Positions 22,586 through 34,524 of a stretch of DNA of 64,000 bases are shown one piece after another. Below the pieces are notes generated by a model. That model had not been told where the DNA came from. It saw only the letters and a program-made list of their open reading frames with translations, and made no database searches. Each line of letters begins with the position of its first letter. Within the stretch, counting starts at the first letter, position 1. The DNA lies in contig JAALGZ010000013.1 of assembly GCA_015227615.1 (NCBI GenBank), positions 186,001 through 250,000 of the forward strand. Reading direction: 5' to 3'. Source of the stretch: Labyrinthula sp. Ha (lineage: Eukaryota > Sar > Bigyra > Labyrinthulida > Labyrinthulaceae). The position numbers and the translations under genes are program-made.

Positions 22586-25500
22586 ATGAGAAAAAAAAGT
22601 GAAAGTGAAGATATTTTGAAAGACGGTTTAAATTTGGTTCGAGAAAGAGAAGTTGAAAAGGTTAATGAAACTGAGTTGGACGTAGTCACTGTTGAGAGTC
22701 CGCAAAGAGAAAATGGAGTTGAAAAACTTTTTCACAGCATGCAAGAAAATAGTAAGCTAGCTGATTTAGATTGGAAACATTGGGGTAAGGAAGATTTGGT
22801 GTTGGGTAACTTTGAGAAAGATGTTGAGACGGAGGTAGGGCTACGAGATACTCGCGGTATGGGCTCGTTTGACCAATACTCTATGGGAGCCACAACAAGC
22901 ATTCTCTCAATGCTAACAGATTTGGAAGATGAAGCCGGTTCGCACCTAATGAGGCCTAGACTAATGAAGCAAGACGGTCGCGCTGACCAAATTTTTAAGA
23001 CTGCAGAACCTACTAAGGAGGAAATCACCAAGTTTATTGAAAAAAACCACCTCTTTGATGAACAAACAGGTTTAAGATATCGGCTTTACAAGTCAACATT
23101 TGGAGCTATTTTCAAAGCTAAGGAATACCCTTCGGACTTCTCAGAACTTGGGCCAGGAATCAATTCGTACTTTCATTTTCTAACTTTTTTTGGATACATG
23201 TTTGCCTTCTTTGCTGTGCTGTCATTTCCTGCAGTTTTTTTCAACATTACTTGTGGGACTACACTTAGGGGCGCTGACGGTTCTTCAACCATTGCGGCTA
23301 CTACCTTAGGGAATCTTTTTCAACCAGAGGACGCCATCAACGTATCTTCTGTGTATGATTGTAAACTGGGGGAGCATACATTTCAAATTTCGAGAATAAA
23401 AGTTCAAGAATATAATATAATTTATGACATCCTCCTTGCTAGCTTATTTTTAGGAATGACCCATGTTTTGTCATCAGTTTTTTTGAAAGAAATGAAGAAG
23501 AATGGAGTCACAATAACCCAAGTATTCAAGCGTTTACAATAGAGGTAACAAACCTTCCTCAAGATACCTCCTTTGAGGATCTGACAGAGCACTTTAATGA
23601 AGTCCTGCGTTATATAGAATCGAAGTCAAGAAATGATAAGCACGCTCAAACTCAATTTGAAGAGAATCAGCTTGGTCAAGTATTTGATGTTCAACTAGTA
23701 ACCGCAACAAAGTTAGAGCTTGTCTTGGCCATCGAGCATGCCCAGCTTAGCAAGAAAGTTGAACAGCTTGAATCTAAAGTTGCAGTTGCACATAGACTTA
23801 TAAGCCAAAGAAAATTAAAAAAGAAGTCATTAGATTCATTAAGAAGCAAACATGATAAAGCAAAGAGAAAACTTCACGCTTTTTGGAGTTCAGAAAGGGC
23901 AAGAAAAATTGAACTTTTTGATGATCTCGATGTAGATTCTCGCGCTGTGGTAGTTAAAGCCTATGTGACTTTTGATACCATCCTTGCCAAGCATGAAATA
24001 TACAGTATTTATAACGCAAGGTTAAAGTGTTCGTGGTGCCGAGAAGAGAAGAACCCAGTTTTATTTTTCTCAGATAAGCGGCCTCGTGTTCACAGAGCTG
24101 CGCCCCCAAGTGTGTTGAAATGGGAGAATATGGAGGAATCGAAGAACTCTCGACGAACTCGGTCTTGCATCTCTGGATTAATGGTATTTTCTGTGTTACT
24201 TCTTACTGCATCTTTCCTTTATATTGTTGGACGGGCCGAGGATTCAAACTTGTTTGGGTTCTTAGATGGTGTACAATCGGATGTATTTGAGGAAGCTGAG
24301 TGCTCTCTGTTCAATTTTACGGATGAACTTAAACTGGAATTGTGTAATGCCAGCAAAATTGATATCAAGGAGGATACAAACTCTAGCTGTGTTGAATACA
24401 TATACTGTGACTGCACTGAGCGACTAGCCGAGGGAGATAGTTCCATAATCTCAGATGACGAGTGCCAAGTATTCTTTCTGGATAGTATATATAATAATGC
24501 GTTTTCCTTTGCTAGTGCTGTGCTAGTGACACTTTTCAATGTCGTGCTAGAGGGAGTGTTAGTGGGTTCAGTTTCGTTTGAGAGGGATGAAGATAAAACA
24601 AAGCAAGAAAGAAAGCTTCTGATTAGGTTCTTTTTTGCGATGTACCTCAACACAGCAGTGGTAACATACCTTCAGAGTTTTAATCTTGAATCTGTGTTTG
24701 GGTTTACCCTGCCAATAATTGGAAGTGGAGACTTTTCAGATTTTGTCAATGAGTGGTATGGAGAAGTTGGAAGTGATCTAATCCTGATTGGATTTGGTCA
24801 AATCTTGGGTCCGCATATTGGCTCCGTAGGATTCTATCTGTACAACCTATTACGACGAAGGTTGAAGACACCAATCTCACAGAAGGGTGTTGAAGATTTA
24901 TATTTAGGCCCTGAGTTCATCCTCTCCTTTCGATACGCGCAGATCGTACTGACCATTGCCTTCTGTCTAACTTATTCTGCTGGAATTCCACTATTGTATC
25001 TCATAACAGCCTTTTGCTGCTTTGGTACTTTCTGGGTTGATAAGTATCTTATGGTTTTTCATTGCCGAAAACCAATAAACTATTCAAACGAACTCGTGAT
25101 ATGGATATGTGGTTTACTAAAGTATCTCATCATCCTTCATTTGTTCTTGTCCATGTTTTTCTTTAGCACGCCTGAGATATTTCCCATTGGATTAGGTGGA
25201 ATATCCTTTAGCTACGTAAGTGAAAGTCCCATTTTTGATGAGCTACAGAATGCAACAGAAGGTGAGACTGAAAAAATCTTTGCGAGATTAACCTCTGGGC
25301 CTATGCTTCTCCTTACACTCTTTTTTCTGCTCTTTCTCATGCTTTTAATATTATATCAGTTTGAAAAGTTTTTTATCTTCGTGAATAAAATAAGAGCTAG
25401 AGTATATATTTTTTTTAGACAAAAAGTAAACAAATATATTTTTAAAAGTTCGGAAGAACAGCTACTATTAGAACTCGAACAACTTGAACAGTTTAGGAAA

Positions 25501-25734
25501 GAAAGAATGGGGGCAAAATTGGACCTCCATAAACTAAATGGGGTTCCAAGTTATCATATTCTTGCAAATCCCGAATACAGAAATAGTTTACACTTGAAGA
25601 AAGAAACTTTTCGCTCGTCTCAAATGCTGTTTGGAAAACCTAATGCTTTGCATTCCACTCTTGATGTACTCCCACTACTGTTAAAAGGAAAGACCGAGAA
25701 TGTTCAAAGATTTGTATTTAACAACGTTGAATAA
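22586..25734 (+). CDS. OSCA/TMEM63-like membrane channel, paralogue A, with a frame change at a T run
   Basis: The ATG is at 22586 (an open TTG lies three codons earlier). The first frame stops at 23540–23542; homology to the paralogue at 31186 continues in the -1 frame from GAA at 23485 to 25734, for about 1049 aa in all, against 1047 in the intact paralogue. The join falls at a run of seven T (23478–23484). Order: acidic N-terminus; helix near SYFHFLTFFGYMFAF; a luminal loop with cysteines; helix; an RRM-like cytosolic domain (VTNLP, then a charged coiled coil and KAYVTFD); PPSVLKWENME; then about eight helices (pore region) ending in a charged tail. This order matches the OSCA/CSC1/TMEM63 family of mechanosensitive or osmosensitive cation channels. 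The gene may be functional through ribosomal frameshifting, a sequencing error at the homopolymer, or a young pseudogene. Ion selectivity is not readable. Confidence 0.72.
23479..23485 (+). promoter_or_regulatory. Candidate -1 frameshift heptamer (T TTT TTG)
   Basis: In the zero frame of paralogue A the codons read GTT TTT TTG, giving the heptamer T TTT TTG of the X XXY YYZ type. A -1 slip here makes the next codon GAA at 23485, exactly the frame that restores homology with the intact paralogue. No strong downstream stem-loop or pseudoknot is evident by eye in the A-rich following bases. An indel or sequencing error in the T run explains the same data. Confidence 0.3.
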
Positions 25735-28700
25735 AATTCAGGAGGGCAAGTATTTAATGAATATATGTATGACAAGTGTCAGTGTCAGTTCTTGCTTAAA
25801 AGAAACTTATTCGTAAATTTAGTCTCGTCTAAATGTTCCTTTTACTTGAATTTCTATTTATATTTTGTTTTGCAGGAAGCAAAAACAAGACTATGGAGAA
25901 TAAGGTTTCGGGTTTTGTACTCGTTTTGTTGGGTTATTAAGAAAGCTATAATGAAGTGGTATCGTTTCCACCTTATTTAAAGATATGTACATTAATATGA
26001 ATAGCTAGAGATTAAGCTAATATTGTTAAGTATAGAGTAGATGCTATCTGCAGTTCTTTTCAAGCAGAGTTTAGTCAAATGGTTGAAACTTAGCAAGAAC
26101 TATTATACTAGAAGAGTAAAAACTAAAAGATACCAGTAGGTACTGACCCAAAGAGTCAAACTTGAAATAAAGTTTATTTAGTAGTTAATAAAACAATATT
26201 GAGATTTGTAATCTTCTTGTATAGGATATTAAACCTATGTTCAAAGAACCATTTTTTCATCTAGTTATAGTTCAGGTTCCTAAAACTATAAAAAGAAATA
26301 ATTTGTATCGACGACTGCAGGAAGTTAAGATAAACACAACTAATGGTTATATTATAGATTTGAACTGCAGACTACAGAGCAAGAACCACAGATATATTTC
26401 GGAAGCTCGAAGGTAAAGCTAACTGCTTAGGAAAGGAAGGAAAACTTCTAAATTCATTCACACATCGACAGGCCATATTTTGTAACTGTCTGATATTAAA
26501 TCACGAACAGATCTACTGACTCAATTGGGTTTTTTATCATTTATATGACATGCTAGTAGTGCTACGAGCAGCAATGTGGATACTAGTAGCGTTGGAAGTA
26601 TTTGATATATTCATTGCTAAGTATTTCAAAGCAATATTGGCACATGAAGTTAAAGAAACAGTTCCTTAGATCAAAGAAGTTAAGAAAAATATTAGTGTCC
26701 ATAACAATTGCAAAGGCTTCCTTATGTATAAAAAACCAATACCACTTGAGAGGCCTGTATATAATATACACAGTAAGAACAGAGTTCACAAGTGAGTTTA
26801 CACGGTAATTTAGAATAAGCTAATATTAAAAGCATGACTAACAACATAAGATATAGCTAGTAGCTTTTGAAGCACACTTTTAAGGGTTAGGATGTAGATT
26901 TGGTATACACTTAAAACAAACAAAGAAGTCGAATAGATTGAATTATGCTCTGTAACAAAGTTAAAGTAAGGGATATCTGGTAGAATTCATTGGCTAATAT
27001 TCCAGTGAAGAATCCTCTAAGCTGAGCATTTAACGTTTCTTATTAGATTGTCCAGTCGTTATCCTACAAAATATCTATGTTTGTCGAATCAACAAAAATC
27101 TCGACTTAATAACATTGCTGGGAGCAAAAGAGGTTTTATTGAAGGTGCATTTGGTATTTAAAATTAGTTTCGATCATATTTAATAGAAGCTCATTGCACA
27201 CGAAAACTCTGCATTTATCTTGCCTTTTATACAAGTATTCAAAGTAAAGAGTCTCTCATTGATTATTAACTTTGAGCCCACTGTCAATCTTTTAGAAGCT
27301 TGAGTAATGACTCTACTTAATCCGTTGCAATTCAGTACGGCAACAGCTTCGATCAGTTATTCTAGTATTTCGAGTCAGTCTTCTATCAAACCCTGTTGTC
27401 TTCCGGAGTGTACCTCTTAATTTTTGAAAAAAAGGTATCATATCATTAGGTTGGGCCAATAAGAATTATCACAGCCATGTTTGACAAAGAAATTTATCCT
27501 CTTTGCTATTTAAGAGCTGCTGGTTTTGTGGAGGCATCTTAGGTTTGACCTGAAGCCATTAGACCATAGCTTGCCCAACGGCAACAGAATCATATTGACA
27601 TCTGTATCATCTTAAAGCAGGCTATTGAGGTTACACAGATATTTCTTTATAGGATGGAATGTCGAAAAAGAAAGAGAGATAGAACAGTGTTTGCATGGAT
27701 CTTCTAAGCAAATATAACATCCCCTGAAGTTGTATAACCTTTGTTATATCTAGTGTTTTCTTTACTTGGTCTTGCCATCAAATCATAGCCAATAATTATT
27801 CTTGATGTAGAAAGAGGTGACTTTGTAAATTGCATGAAAAGCTACTCAAAGATCCTATTAGTATGTGTTAATCGATTCATAGAGTAGAAATAAGTAGCTG
27901 CTATTCATGGTAGCTACAATTTTTTTACGCACTCTCAATATGGAGATAGTATACAATAACACAATAGAAAAACCTTAAATCAAAAGCACGAAGCTTTCAG
28001 CTCTCTGAAGGAAAATTCTAATCAGATTCAGAACGAGCTAGATTGAAACAAACTAATTGGTATTCTATAGGGAATTAAAACCTTAGCATAATTTAAAACA
28101 ATATAGGTAAAGTATTAACCTTAACCCAATAAGTTAAGGGAATTGAAGTTAATATAATTAAGACATGTTTATAAAAGCTTAAAGAGACTAAGTAACATAT
28201 TTAGCCATTCCAAGGTAGTATATGCTACTCTAAGGCATGGGTGCATGGAAGCAATACATTAAGACAGGACAAACACTCTAATTTACTGCTTGTCCCACAC
28301 GAGAGTTTACTAAAGAAAGACACCATAATTTTCATCAGTTTGGCAGCTGCTGACAAAGAATTTACTTGCAGCCAATGATAATGAAGTTCTTCTACATTGT
28401 AGAACTCTTTATGTTAAGTGTCGCTAGCTTTTCTAACTATGGGTTATATTCCATACATAAAGTAGCACTCTGATAAGGCATTATGACCACTTGGACTTAG
28501 GCTTAGTTCGCGTAGAATAAAACATGGAAATGCCATTTATATAGGCCTAGCTTGTTTTCATGGTATATAGTGTTTTCTGGAATTTACGAAAAATATATGA
28601 ATTGAAGCAGTGTGCAAACCTGCAAAAGAGTATTAATTACTCTCTGCATCAAGCCTCATCAATACAATGTTAACTTAGCCTCACTAAGAGGCTCCATGGC

Positions 28701-31185
28701 TTCAGTTATGCCTTTTGAAGGCTAAAATTCCACCTACTGATAAGACCGGAACTATGGCCAACTTACAACCCTAGAAAAATATCAATCCTAAGTTTAAACA
28801 CCAAATTAGCAACATACCGATTTTTTTTCACTGAACTAAAACCTTGCAACTGGATGTGGATAATACTCTGTGTACCTCTAACCCTCGCTGAGTCTTCATG
28901 GCATCTGTTCGAACATATTATTTTCTTGTGGAATAAAGATTATTTTCATGGAAGTCATTCATCCCTAAATTTGCTTTTTATGGTGGAGAACAATATCGAT
29001 AGAAGGTAAATTTAAGGATTTTACCTGCGAGCCTGGAACTGGTCCATATTAAACGGGTTATTCAAGGTGTTAAGAATAGTTGGTTGTCGCGATCCCATTA
29101 GTTTTTTTCTCATTTCATTCACCTAATGAAACGTCATTAACTCGAACAAAAGTTTTCTTGGAGCTCTACAGGTTTAACGGCTGTTGCTATTCAACGGACA
29201 AATATTACTCATCAAACTACGTATTGTAACTACGACTAAGTATCTCGTAATGAGTACTGCCCTGGAGAAGATTCGAGCTAAAAAGGTTGAATTTTCCAGT
29301 TGACATAAATGTGCGCTCTCTCCGAAGTCGGCCCATAGTTTATACGGGACAACTATGGGCTCGTTCTAACACAAGTGATAATTGTTTCCCCGAAAACGAG
29401 ATTAATGCATGGAAAATGCCAAGAATACTGCAAACCGATCGTTTTAGTGTTTCACACTAATTATAGAGTTTCACAGTGCTTTATTTCCAAAAAGATGGAA
29501 ATTGGTACTTGGTTGGTATTTTTCATTAGTCCTTTAAGGTTTGGTAGATTTCATTTTATGTTGGTTCACACTTTGTCTAGCTCGTTATGTTAGGAAGAAT
29601 CTCCAAAAGAGTACTAAAGCAAAAAGTCCTATTAGCCTTAAGAGTTTAGCCTGTTACTTGCGTGCCTGGACTTTTGCCACTCGGTTTATTTTTTCATAAC
29701 TCTTGCCTAATAGTTTAATAGCTAATAGTTAAGGTGGGGGTAAGATACTACATCTGCAGAAACGCATATGCGTTTATATTAGGAACCGATACCGGCTCAT
29801 CCCTCGCTCGGGAGGCTTCCCGTCTCGTTCTCCTACTGTCGCTAAACTAAGCTGGCTAATGGAAGTTTGGGACACATTTGGTATGATGGCGACATTTTTC
29901 TCGATGTACTCATTTACAGCATTTGAGCTCCTAGAATGGTGCTTTCCCAAAATTTGCGAATGATCTGAATCGAAATTGATAAATTGCCCACAAAAATATG
30001 AAAAGGATTGAGATATTGTGAAGCACAACTTCAAAAGTTCCAATTATAGAACTAATCGTTCCAGAGGAACTTATCAACATGTTTAATATGACCCGCACAC
30101 GTTTTCTTGCTGTTCCTGCTACTTTTCCTGATAGTTTACAAGATAATCGTCGTTTATGAAGAGATCTAGTTACACTACCTTCATCTAGCTGTCAAAGAAG
30201 TTGATGAGCCCCAAAACTAAATAAAGTGCACACACGAGATATATCGGAAGATGAACTAAGGTGTCTTGAGCTATGTTCCTGTATTGTGAAAGTGAGTTTT
30301 CTTCTTGTTGGTTATTTATAGGTGTGCATGGAGATATCGAGGTAGCAGTCTCAAAGTAGGAGGATAATTGAGGTGGGGGATGATCCGTTCCTCCCGGGCG
30401 GTGGCGGGTGAAGGGGGGGACAGGCCTCAAATGGTTCAAATGATATTTGGGTTTGTTCCGGTTGTCCAGGTGCTAGGTTTTTGGGGAAAAGATGTTGTTT
30501 CAGTTATACTTAAGTTGCAGCAAGATCATCTTCACTCAGGTTTGAGCATTCTTCCATCCATCTTTTTTGTTTTTATTCTATTATATTTAGGTTGTTTATA
30601 TATCCTGCATTGAGAATAATGGCCCCGTTCGTATGTTCCAGTGGTTGTGTTGGATTGCGTTGGAGAAGAGTGAGTTTCATATGACAAAACAGATGGTTGA
30701 GAGCTTTCTTGATGTTTTTACCTTTCAAATTCCAGAATTTGCTACCATATTGTACTCTGGAGACCACAAGAGATCTTACTATATTCTGTTAATAAGTTCA
30801 AGACTTGAATATTATACCATGTGTTTTGACTTAGAGAAATTTATTGGAGATTCATAGCCTCTGCTGTTGAATAGCATATATTCTATAAACATATAAAAAA
30901 AATCCTTTGCCTTGATAGCAGCCAAACACTTAGTATAGAAGTGCTCAGAAGTAAGAATAGTTTAGTATAGCACTATGACTAAGAAAGCCATATATTCTCT
31001 CCGGGAACTTTAACGGGAGTCAATAATATTCCCGGGAATATCCCGAATTATTGGTTACTTTCGTTGTAATTCTCAGCGAGACCAGCTGGGAACTCCCAAG
31101 AAAAAGTCGGGACATAAAAATGTTGAAACAGTATCTGCTAAATATTACTTTCAATATTCTAGCCGTTAGAATCATATAATCAATA
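25735..31185. other. Intergenic region between the two OSCA-like paralogues, about 5.4 kb
   Basis: No recognisable gene. Small open frames (for example near 30185–30439 on -, 30368–30613 and 30633–30857 on +) lack family motifs. A local GC-rich pocket lies at 30372–30423 and a TIR-like start (ggccccgttcgtatg) at 30621, without a matching partner. A perfect 16-bp palindrome lies at 31026–31041. Confidence 0.55.
31026..31043. promoter_or_regulatory. 16-bp palindrome and GGAATATCC element upstream of second OSCA-like gene
   Basis: Bases 31026–31041 form the perfect palindrome ATATTCCCGGGAATAT. It overlaps GGAATATCC (31035–31043), which is shared in reverse orientation with the region upstream of the paralogue at 22586 at a similar distance from the ATG. 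Nearby bases repeat GGGAA/CCCG half-sites (about 31010–31090). A dimeric transcription-factor site is plausible; there is no direct evidence. Confidence 0.35.
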
Positions 31186-34100
31186 ATGGATGATGGAAGT
31201 GAGAAAACTATTGTGATAAAACCAGCTACTGAGGTAGATGAAGAGAGGCAAGAGTTCGAAGAAATATTTGCTTTTTCAGAGGAAAGTGAAAGAGCTGATG
31301 TGGATAACCCCCACACGGGCGTTACCAAGCACATGATTGACCCTGAGCTTGATGAGAGAGAAGGGGATTTGGAGGTTAATGAGGAAGTGTTGGTTCTTGA
31401 TGAACTTGAAGAAAGAGTTATTGCGGAAGACTACGAGGTGAAAGATACAACTAGTCTTCCCTCAGATGCAAGGTACTCTTTAAGAACGAAAGCGACCGTA
31501 TTTTCTGTACTGGGCGAGTCAGATGATGAAGATGCAGCTGAAGTTGTGCATCATAGATTGTTGAAGCAGCAAGGGAGAGCTGAGCAGCTGTTTCAAGTAT
31601 CGGAACCGACAAAGGCGGAAATAACAAGGTTCATAGAGAAGAACCACTTATTTGACGAAATTACAAATCTGAGATATAAGCTCTATAAATCTACTTTTGG
31701 GGCAATTTTCCAGAGCAAGAAATATCCTTCAGATTTTTCAGAACTTGGACCGGGAGTGAACTCTTATTTTCACTTTTTGACTTTCTTTGGGTACATGTTT
31801 GCCTTCTTTGGCGTATTGTCAGTTCCTTCAATGTTCTTCAATATTTCTTGTGGGAAAACACTAAGAAGCGAAGATGGATCATCCATATTGACTGCAACAA
31901 CATTAGGTAACCTGTTTCAACCCGAAGATGCTATAAATGTTTCTACCGTATATGACTGCACATTCCGGGAGTATAACTTTCAAGTTTCCAGAGTTGTTGT
32001 GCAAGAATATAACATTTTTTGCGATCTAGTGGTTGCAACAGTTTTCTTAGGGATGACTTATGTTCTGTCTTCTATATTTGAAAAAAATGAAGATGATTGG
32101 ATTCATCAAAACCCGAATATTGAGTCATTTACACTAGAAGTAACAAATTTACCTGTTGATACTACGTTTGAAGGTCTACGAGATCATTTCAATGAAATTC
32201 TACGTTTTGTAGAGTCACACTCTAGAATTGATAGGAAAGCTAATATTCATTTGGAGGACAATCAACTTGGGAGCGTCTTTGATGTTCAACTTGTTACAGC
32301 TACAAGAATGGAGCTCATCTTAGCCATTGAACATGCTAAACTTAGCAAGAAAGTTGATCAGTTAGAATCTAAGGTTGCTGTCTCTCATAAGATGTTGGCT
32401 GAGGGGAAAATAAAGCTGAAAACTGTTGACTCTTTAAAAAGAAAACATGAAAAGGCTAAGAACAAACTTAAACAGTTTTGGAGCTCTGAGAAAGCAAGAA
32501 TGATTGAGGTTGCAGAAGATCAAGGTCCTGACAGGGTTCCCATAGTTGTAAAAAGTTACGTCACGTTTGATAACATGCTTGCAAAACATGAGGCTTATAG
32601 TATCTACAATCGAAGATATCAGTGTTCCTGGTGCAATGGTGTGCAGAACCCTCTCTTGGTATATTCAGATAAACTACTTCGTGTTCAGATTCCCGCCCCG
32701 CCTAGCGTTTTGAAATGGGAAAACATGGAAGAAACCACGAATGCGCGAAGAACTCGCTCATGCATATCATCTCTTTTAGTTCTCATGGTGCTTTCGCTTG
32801 CAGTGACTTTCCTTTATATTGTTGGACGGGCCGAGGATTCAAACTTGTTTGGGTTCTTAGATGGTGTACAATCAGATGTAATTGAGGAAGCTGAGTGCTC
32901 TCTGTTCAATTTTACGGATGAACTTAAACTGGAATTGTGCAATGCCAGCAAAGTTGATATAAAGCAGGATACTAACTCCAGTTGTGTTGAATACATATAC
33001 TGTGACTGCACTGAGCGACTAGCCGAGGGAGATAGTTCCATAATCTCAGATGACGAGTGCCAAGTATTCTTTCTGGATAGTATATATAATAATGCGTTTT
33101 CCTTTGCTAGTGCTGTGCTAGTGACACTTTTCAATGTTGTTTTAGAGGGTGTGCTCCTTGCATCAGTTTCATTTGAGAAAGATGAGGATAGAACTAAGGA
33201 GGAAAGAAAGCTACTCATAAGATTTTTTTTTGCAATGTACATTAATACGGCAGTGGTGACTTACCTTCAGAGCTTTGATCTTGAATCTGTTTTTGGTTTT
33301 ACCCTGCCAATAATTGGAAGTGGAGACTTTTCTGATTTTGTCAATGAGTGGTATGGAGAAGTTGGAAGTGATCTAATCCTGATTGGGTTTGGTCAAATCT
33401 TGGGTCCGCATATTGGCTCCGTAGGATTCTATCTGTACAACCTATTACGACGAAGGTTGAAGACACCAATCTCACAGAAGGATGTTGAAGATTTATATTT
33501 AGGCCCTGAGTTCATCCTCTCCTTTCGATACGCGCAGATCGTACTGACCATTGCTTTCTGTCTAACTTATTCTGCTGGAATTCCACTATTGTATCTCATA
33601 ACAGCCTTTTGCTGCTTTGGTACTTTCTGGGTTGATAAGTATCTTATGGTTTTTCATTGCCGAAAACCAATAAACTATTCAAATGAACTCGTGATATGGA
33701 TATGTGGTTTACTAAAGTATCTCATCATCCTTCATTTGTTCCTGTCCATGTTTTTCTTTAGCACGCCTGAGATATTTCCAGCTGAATTAGGAGGAATATC
33801 TTTCAGCTATGTAAGTGAAAGTCCATTATTCGATGAGTTACAGAATGTTACCGAGGGTGAAACTACAGAAGTAGTCACTAGATTGACATCTGGCCCTATT
33901 CTCCTCATAACTCTATTCTTCATCCTTTTCATGACATTTCAAATTCTTTACCAATTTGAAACCTTTTTCAACCATATAAATAAATATACTAGTAGACTTT
34001 ATATATATATTCGAAGAAAGGTAAGTCGCTATATTTTTAAAGAAACAGAAGAGAGGCTAGTAGCTGAACTGGAAAAAATTGAGCAATTCAAGCGAGAAAG

Positions 34101-34329
34101 GATGCTTACAAAACTTGACCTGAGAGAGATTAATGGAGTGTCCAGCTATCACATTCTTGCAAATCCTAAATACAGAAACAGTCTCAGATTGAAGAAAGGA
34201 GCTCTTCAATCTTCCCAGATGCTGGTTGGAAAGCAAACCGAGCTACACTCAACTCTAGATGTTCTTCCCTTGTTGCTCAAAGATAAAAAGGATAGAGTTC
34301 AGAGATTTGTTTTTAGCAATGCTGGCTAG
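31186..34329 (+). CDS. OSCA/TMEM63-like membrane channel, paralogue B (intact)
   Basis: 1047 aa, uninterrupted from the ATG at 31186. The long acidic N-terminal region (about 1–130, poorly conserved with paralogue A) precedes helix 1 (near SYFHFLTFFGYMFAF), a luminal loop, helix 2, an RRM-like cytosolic domain (LEVTNLPVDTTF, then a Lys/Glu-rich coiled coil and VKSYVTFDNMLAKHEA), PPSVLKWENMEE, and then about eight membrane segments. These include ILIGFGQILGP, FRYAQIVLTIAFCLTYSAG and the long pore-region helices before STPEIFP. This is the order of OSCA/CSC1/TMEM63 channels (DUF221). The second luminal loop is cysteine-rich (CSLFNF, SCVEYIYCDCTE, ECQVF). Two- to few-hundred-base tracts of the gene are almost identical in DNA to paralogue A. 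Family assignment rests on architecture and motifs; gating and localisation are inferred. Confidence 0.78.
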   Translation: MDDGSEKTIVIKPATEVDEERQEFEEIFAFSEESERADVDNPHTGVTKHMIDPELDEREGDLEVNEEVLVLDELEERVIAEDYEVKDTTSLPSDARYSLRTKATVFSVLGESDDEDAAEVVHHRLLKQQGRAEQLFQVSEPTKAEITRFIEKNHLFDEITNLRYKLYKSTFGAIFQSKKYPSDFSELGPGVNSYFHFLTFFGYMFAFFGVLSVPSMFFNISCGKTLRSEDGSSILTATTLGNLFQPEDAINVSTVYDCTFREYNFQVSRVVVQEYNIFCDLVVATVFLGMTYVLSSIFEKNEDDWIHQNPNIESFTLEVTNLPVDTTFEGLRDHFNEILRFVESHSRIDRKANIHLEDNQLGSVFDVQLVTATRMELILAIEHAKLSKKVDQLESKVAVSHKMLAEGKIKLKTVDSLKRKHEKAKNKLKQFWSSEKARMIEVAEDQGPDRVPIVVKSYVTFDNMLAKHEAYSIYNRRYQCSWCNGVQNPLLVYSDKLLRVQIPAPPSVLKWENMEETTNARRTRSCISSLLVLMVLSLAVTFLYIVGRAEDSNLFGFLDGVQSDVIEEAECSLFNFTDELKLELCNASKVDIKQDTNSSCVEYIYCDCTERLAEGDSSIISDDECQVFFLDSIYNNAFSFASAVLVTLFNVVLEGVLLASVSFEKDEDRTKEERKLLIRFFFAMYINTAVVTYLQSFDLESVFGFTLPIIGSGDFSDFVNEWYGEVGSDLILIGFGQILGPHIGSVGFYLYNLLRRRLKTPISQKDVEDLYLGPEFILSFRYAQIVLTIAFCLTYSAGIPLLYLITAFCCFGTFWVDKYLMVFHCRKPINYSNELVIWICGLLKYLIILHLFLSMFFFSTPEIFPAELGGISFSYVSESPLFDELQNVTEGETTEVVTRLTSGPILLITLFFILFMTFQILYQFETFFNHINKYTSRLYIYIRRKVSRYIFKETEERLVAELEKIEQFKRERMLTKLDLREINGVSSYHILANPKYRNSLRLKKGALQSSQMLVGKQTELHSTLDVLPLLLKDKKDRVQRFVFSNAG

Positions 34330-34524
34330 AACTATGTATTTCAATTGATTTAAATAAATTAGAGCAAGTTTAGGTCCAGCGTAGTAAATGTTTGTCCTGT
34401 CTTTTATTCGTCTAATTTTTGCTAATTAGCCTTTAATCTAAAGGATGACAGAATCTGAACCAAAGATATCGCATTTTGACATAAGGTTTCAAGGATATGA
34501 GCTGAAAAGAATTAAAAGGTTAAT

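Noticed and set aside
23478-23520. An intron explaining the frame change in OSCA-like paralogue A
   Set aside because: Every base around the site codes for residues conserved with paralogue B, so nothing is left to be spliced out.
24219-24653. Minus-strand frame of 144 codons, present also at 32814–33242
   Set aside because: It is antisense to the near-identical tracts of the OSCA-like genes; its preservation simply follows the sense coding sequence.
30185-30857. A membrane-protein gene from adjoining small frames in a GC-rich pocket
   Set aside because: The frames lie on both strands, overlap without a consistent plan and match no family.
30621-30930. DNA transposon with a GGCCCCGTTCG-type terminal repeat
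   Set aside because: No matching inverted repeat or target-site duplication was found, and no transposase frame lies nearby.
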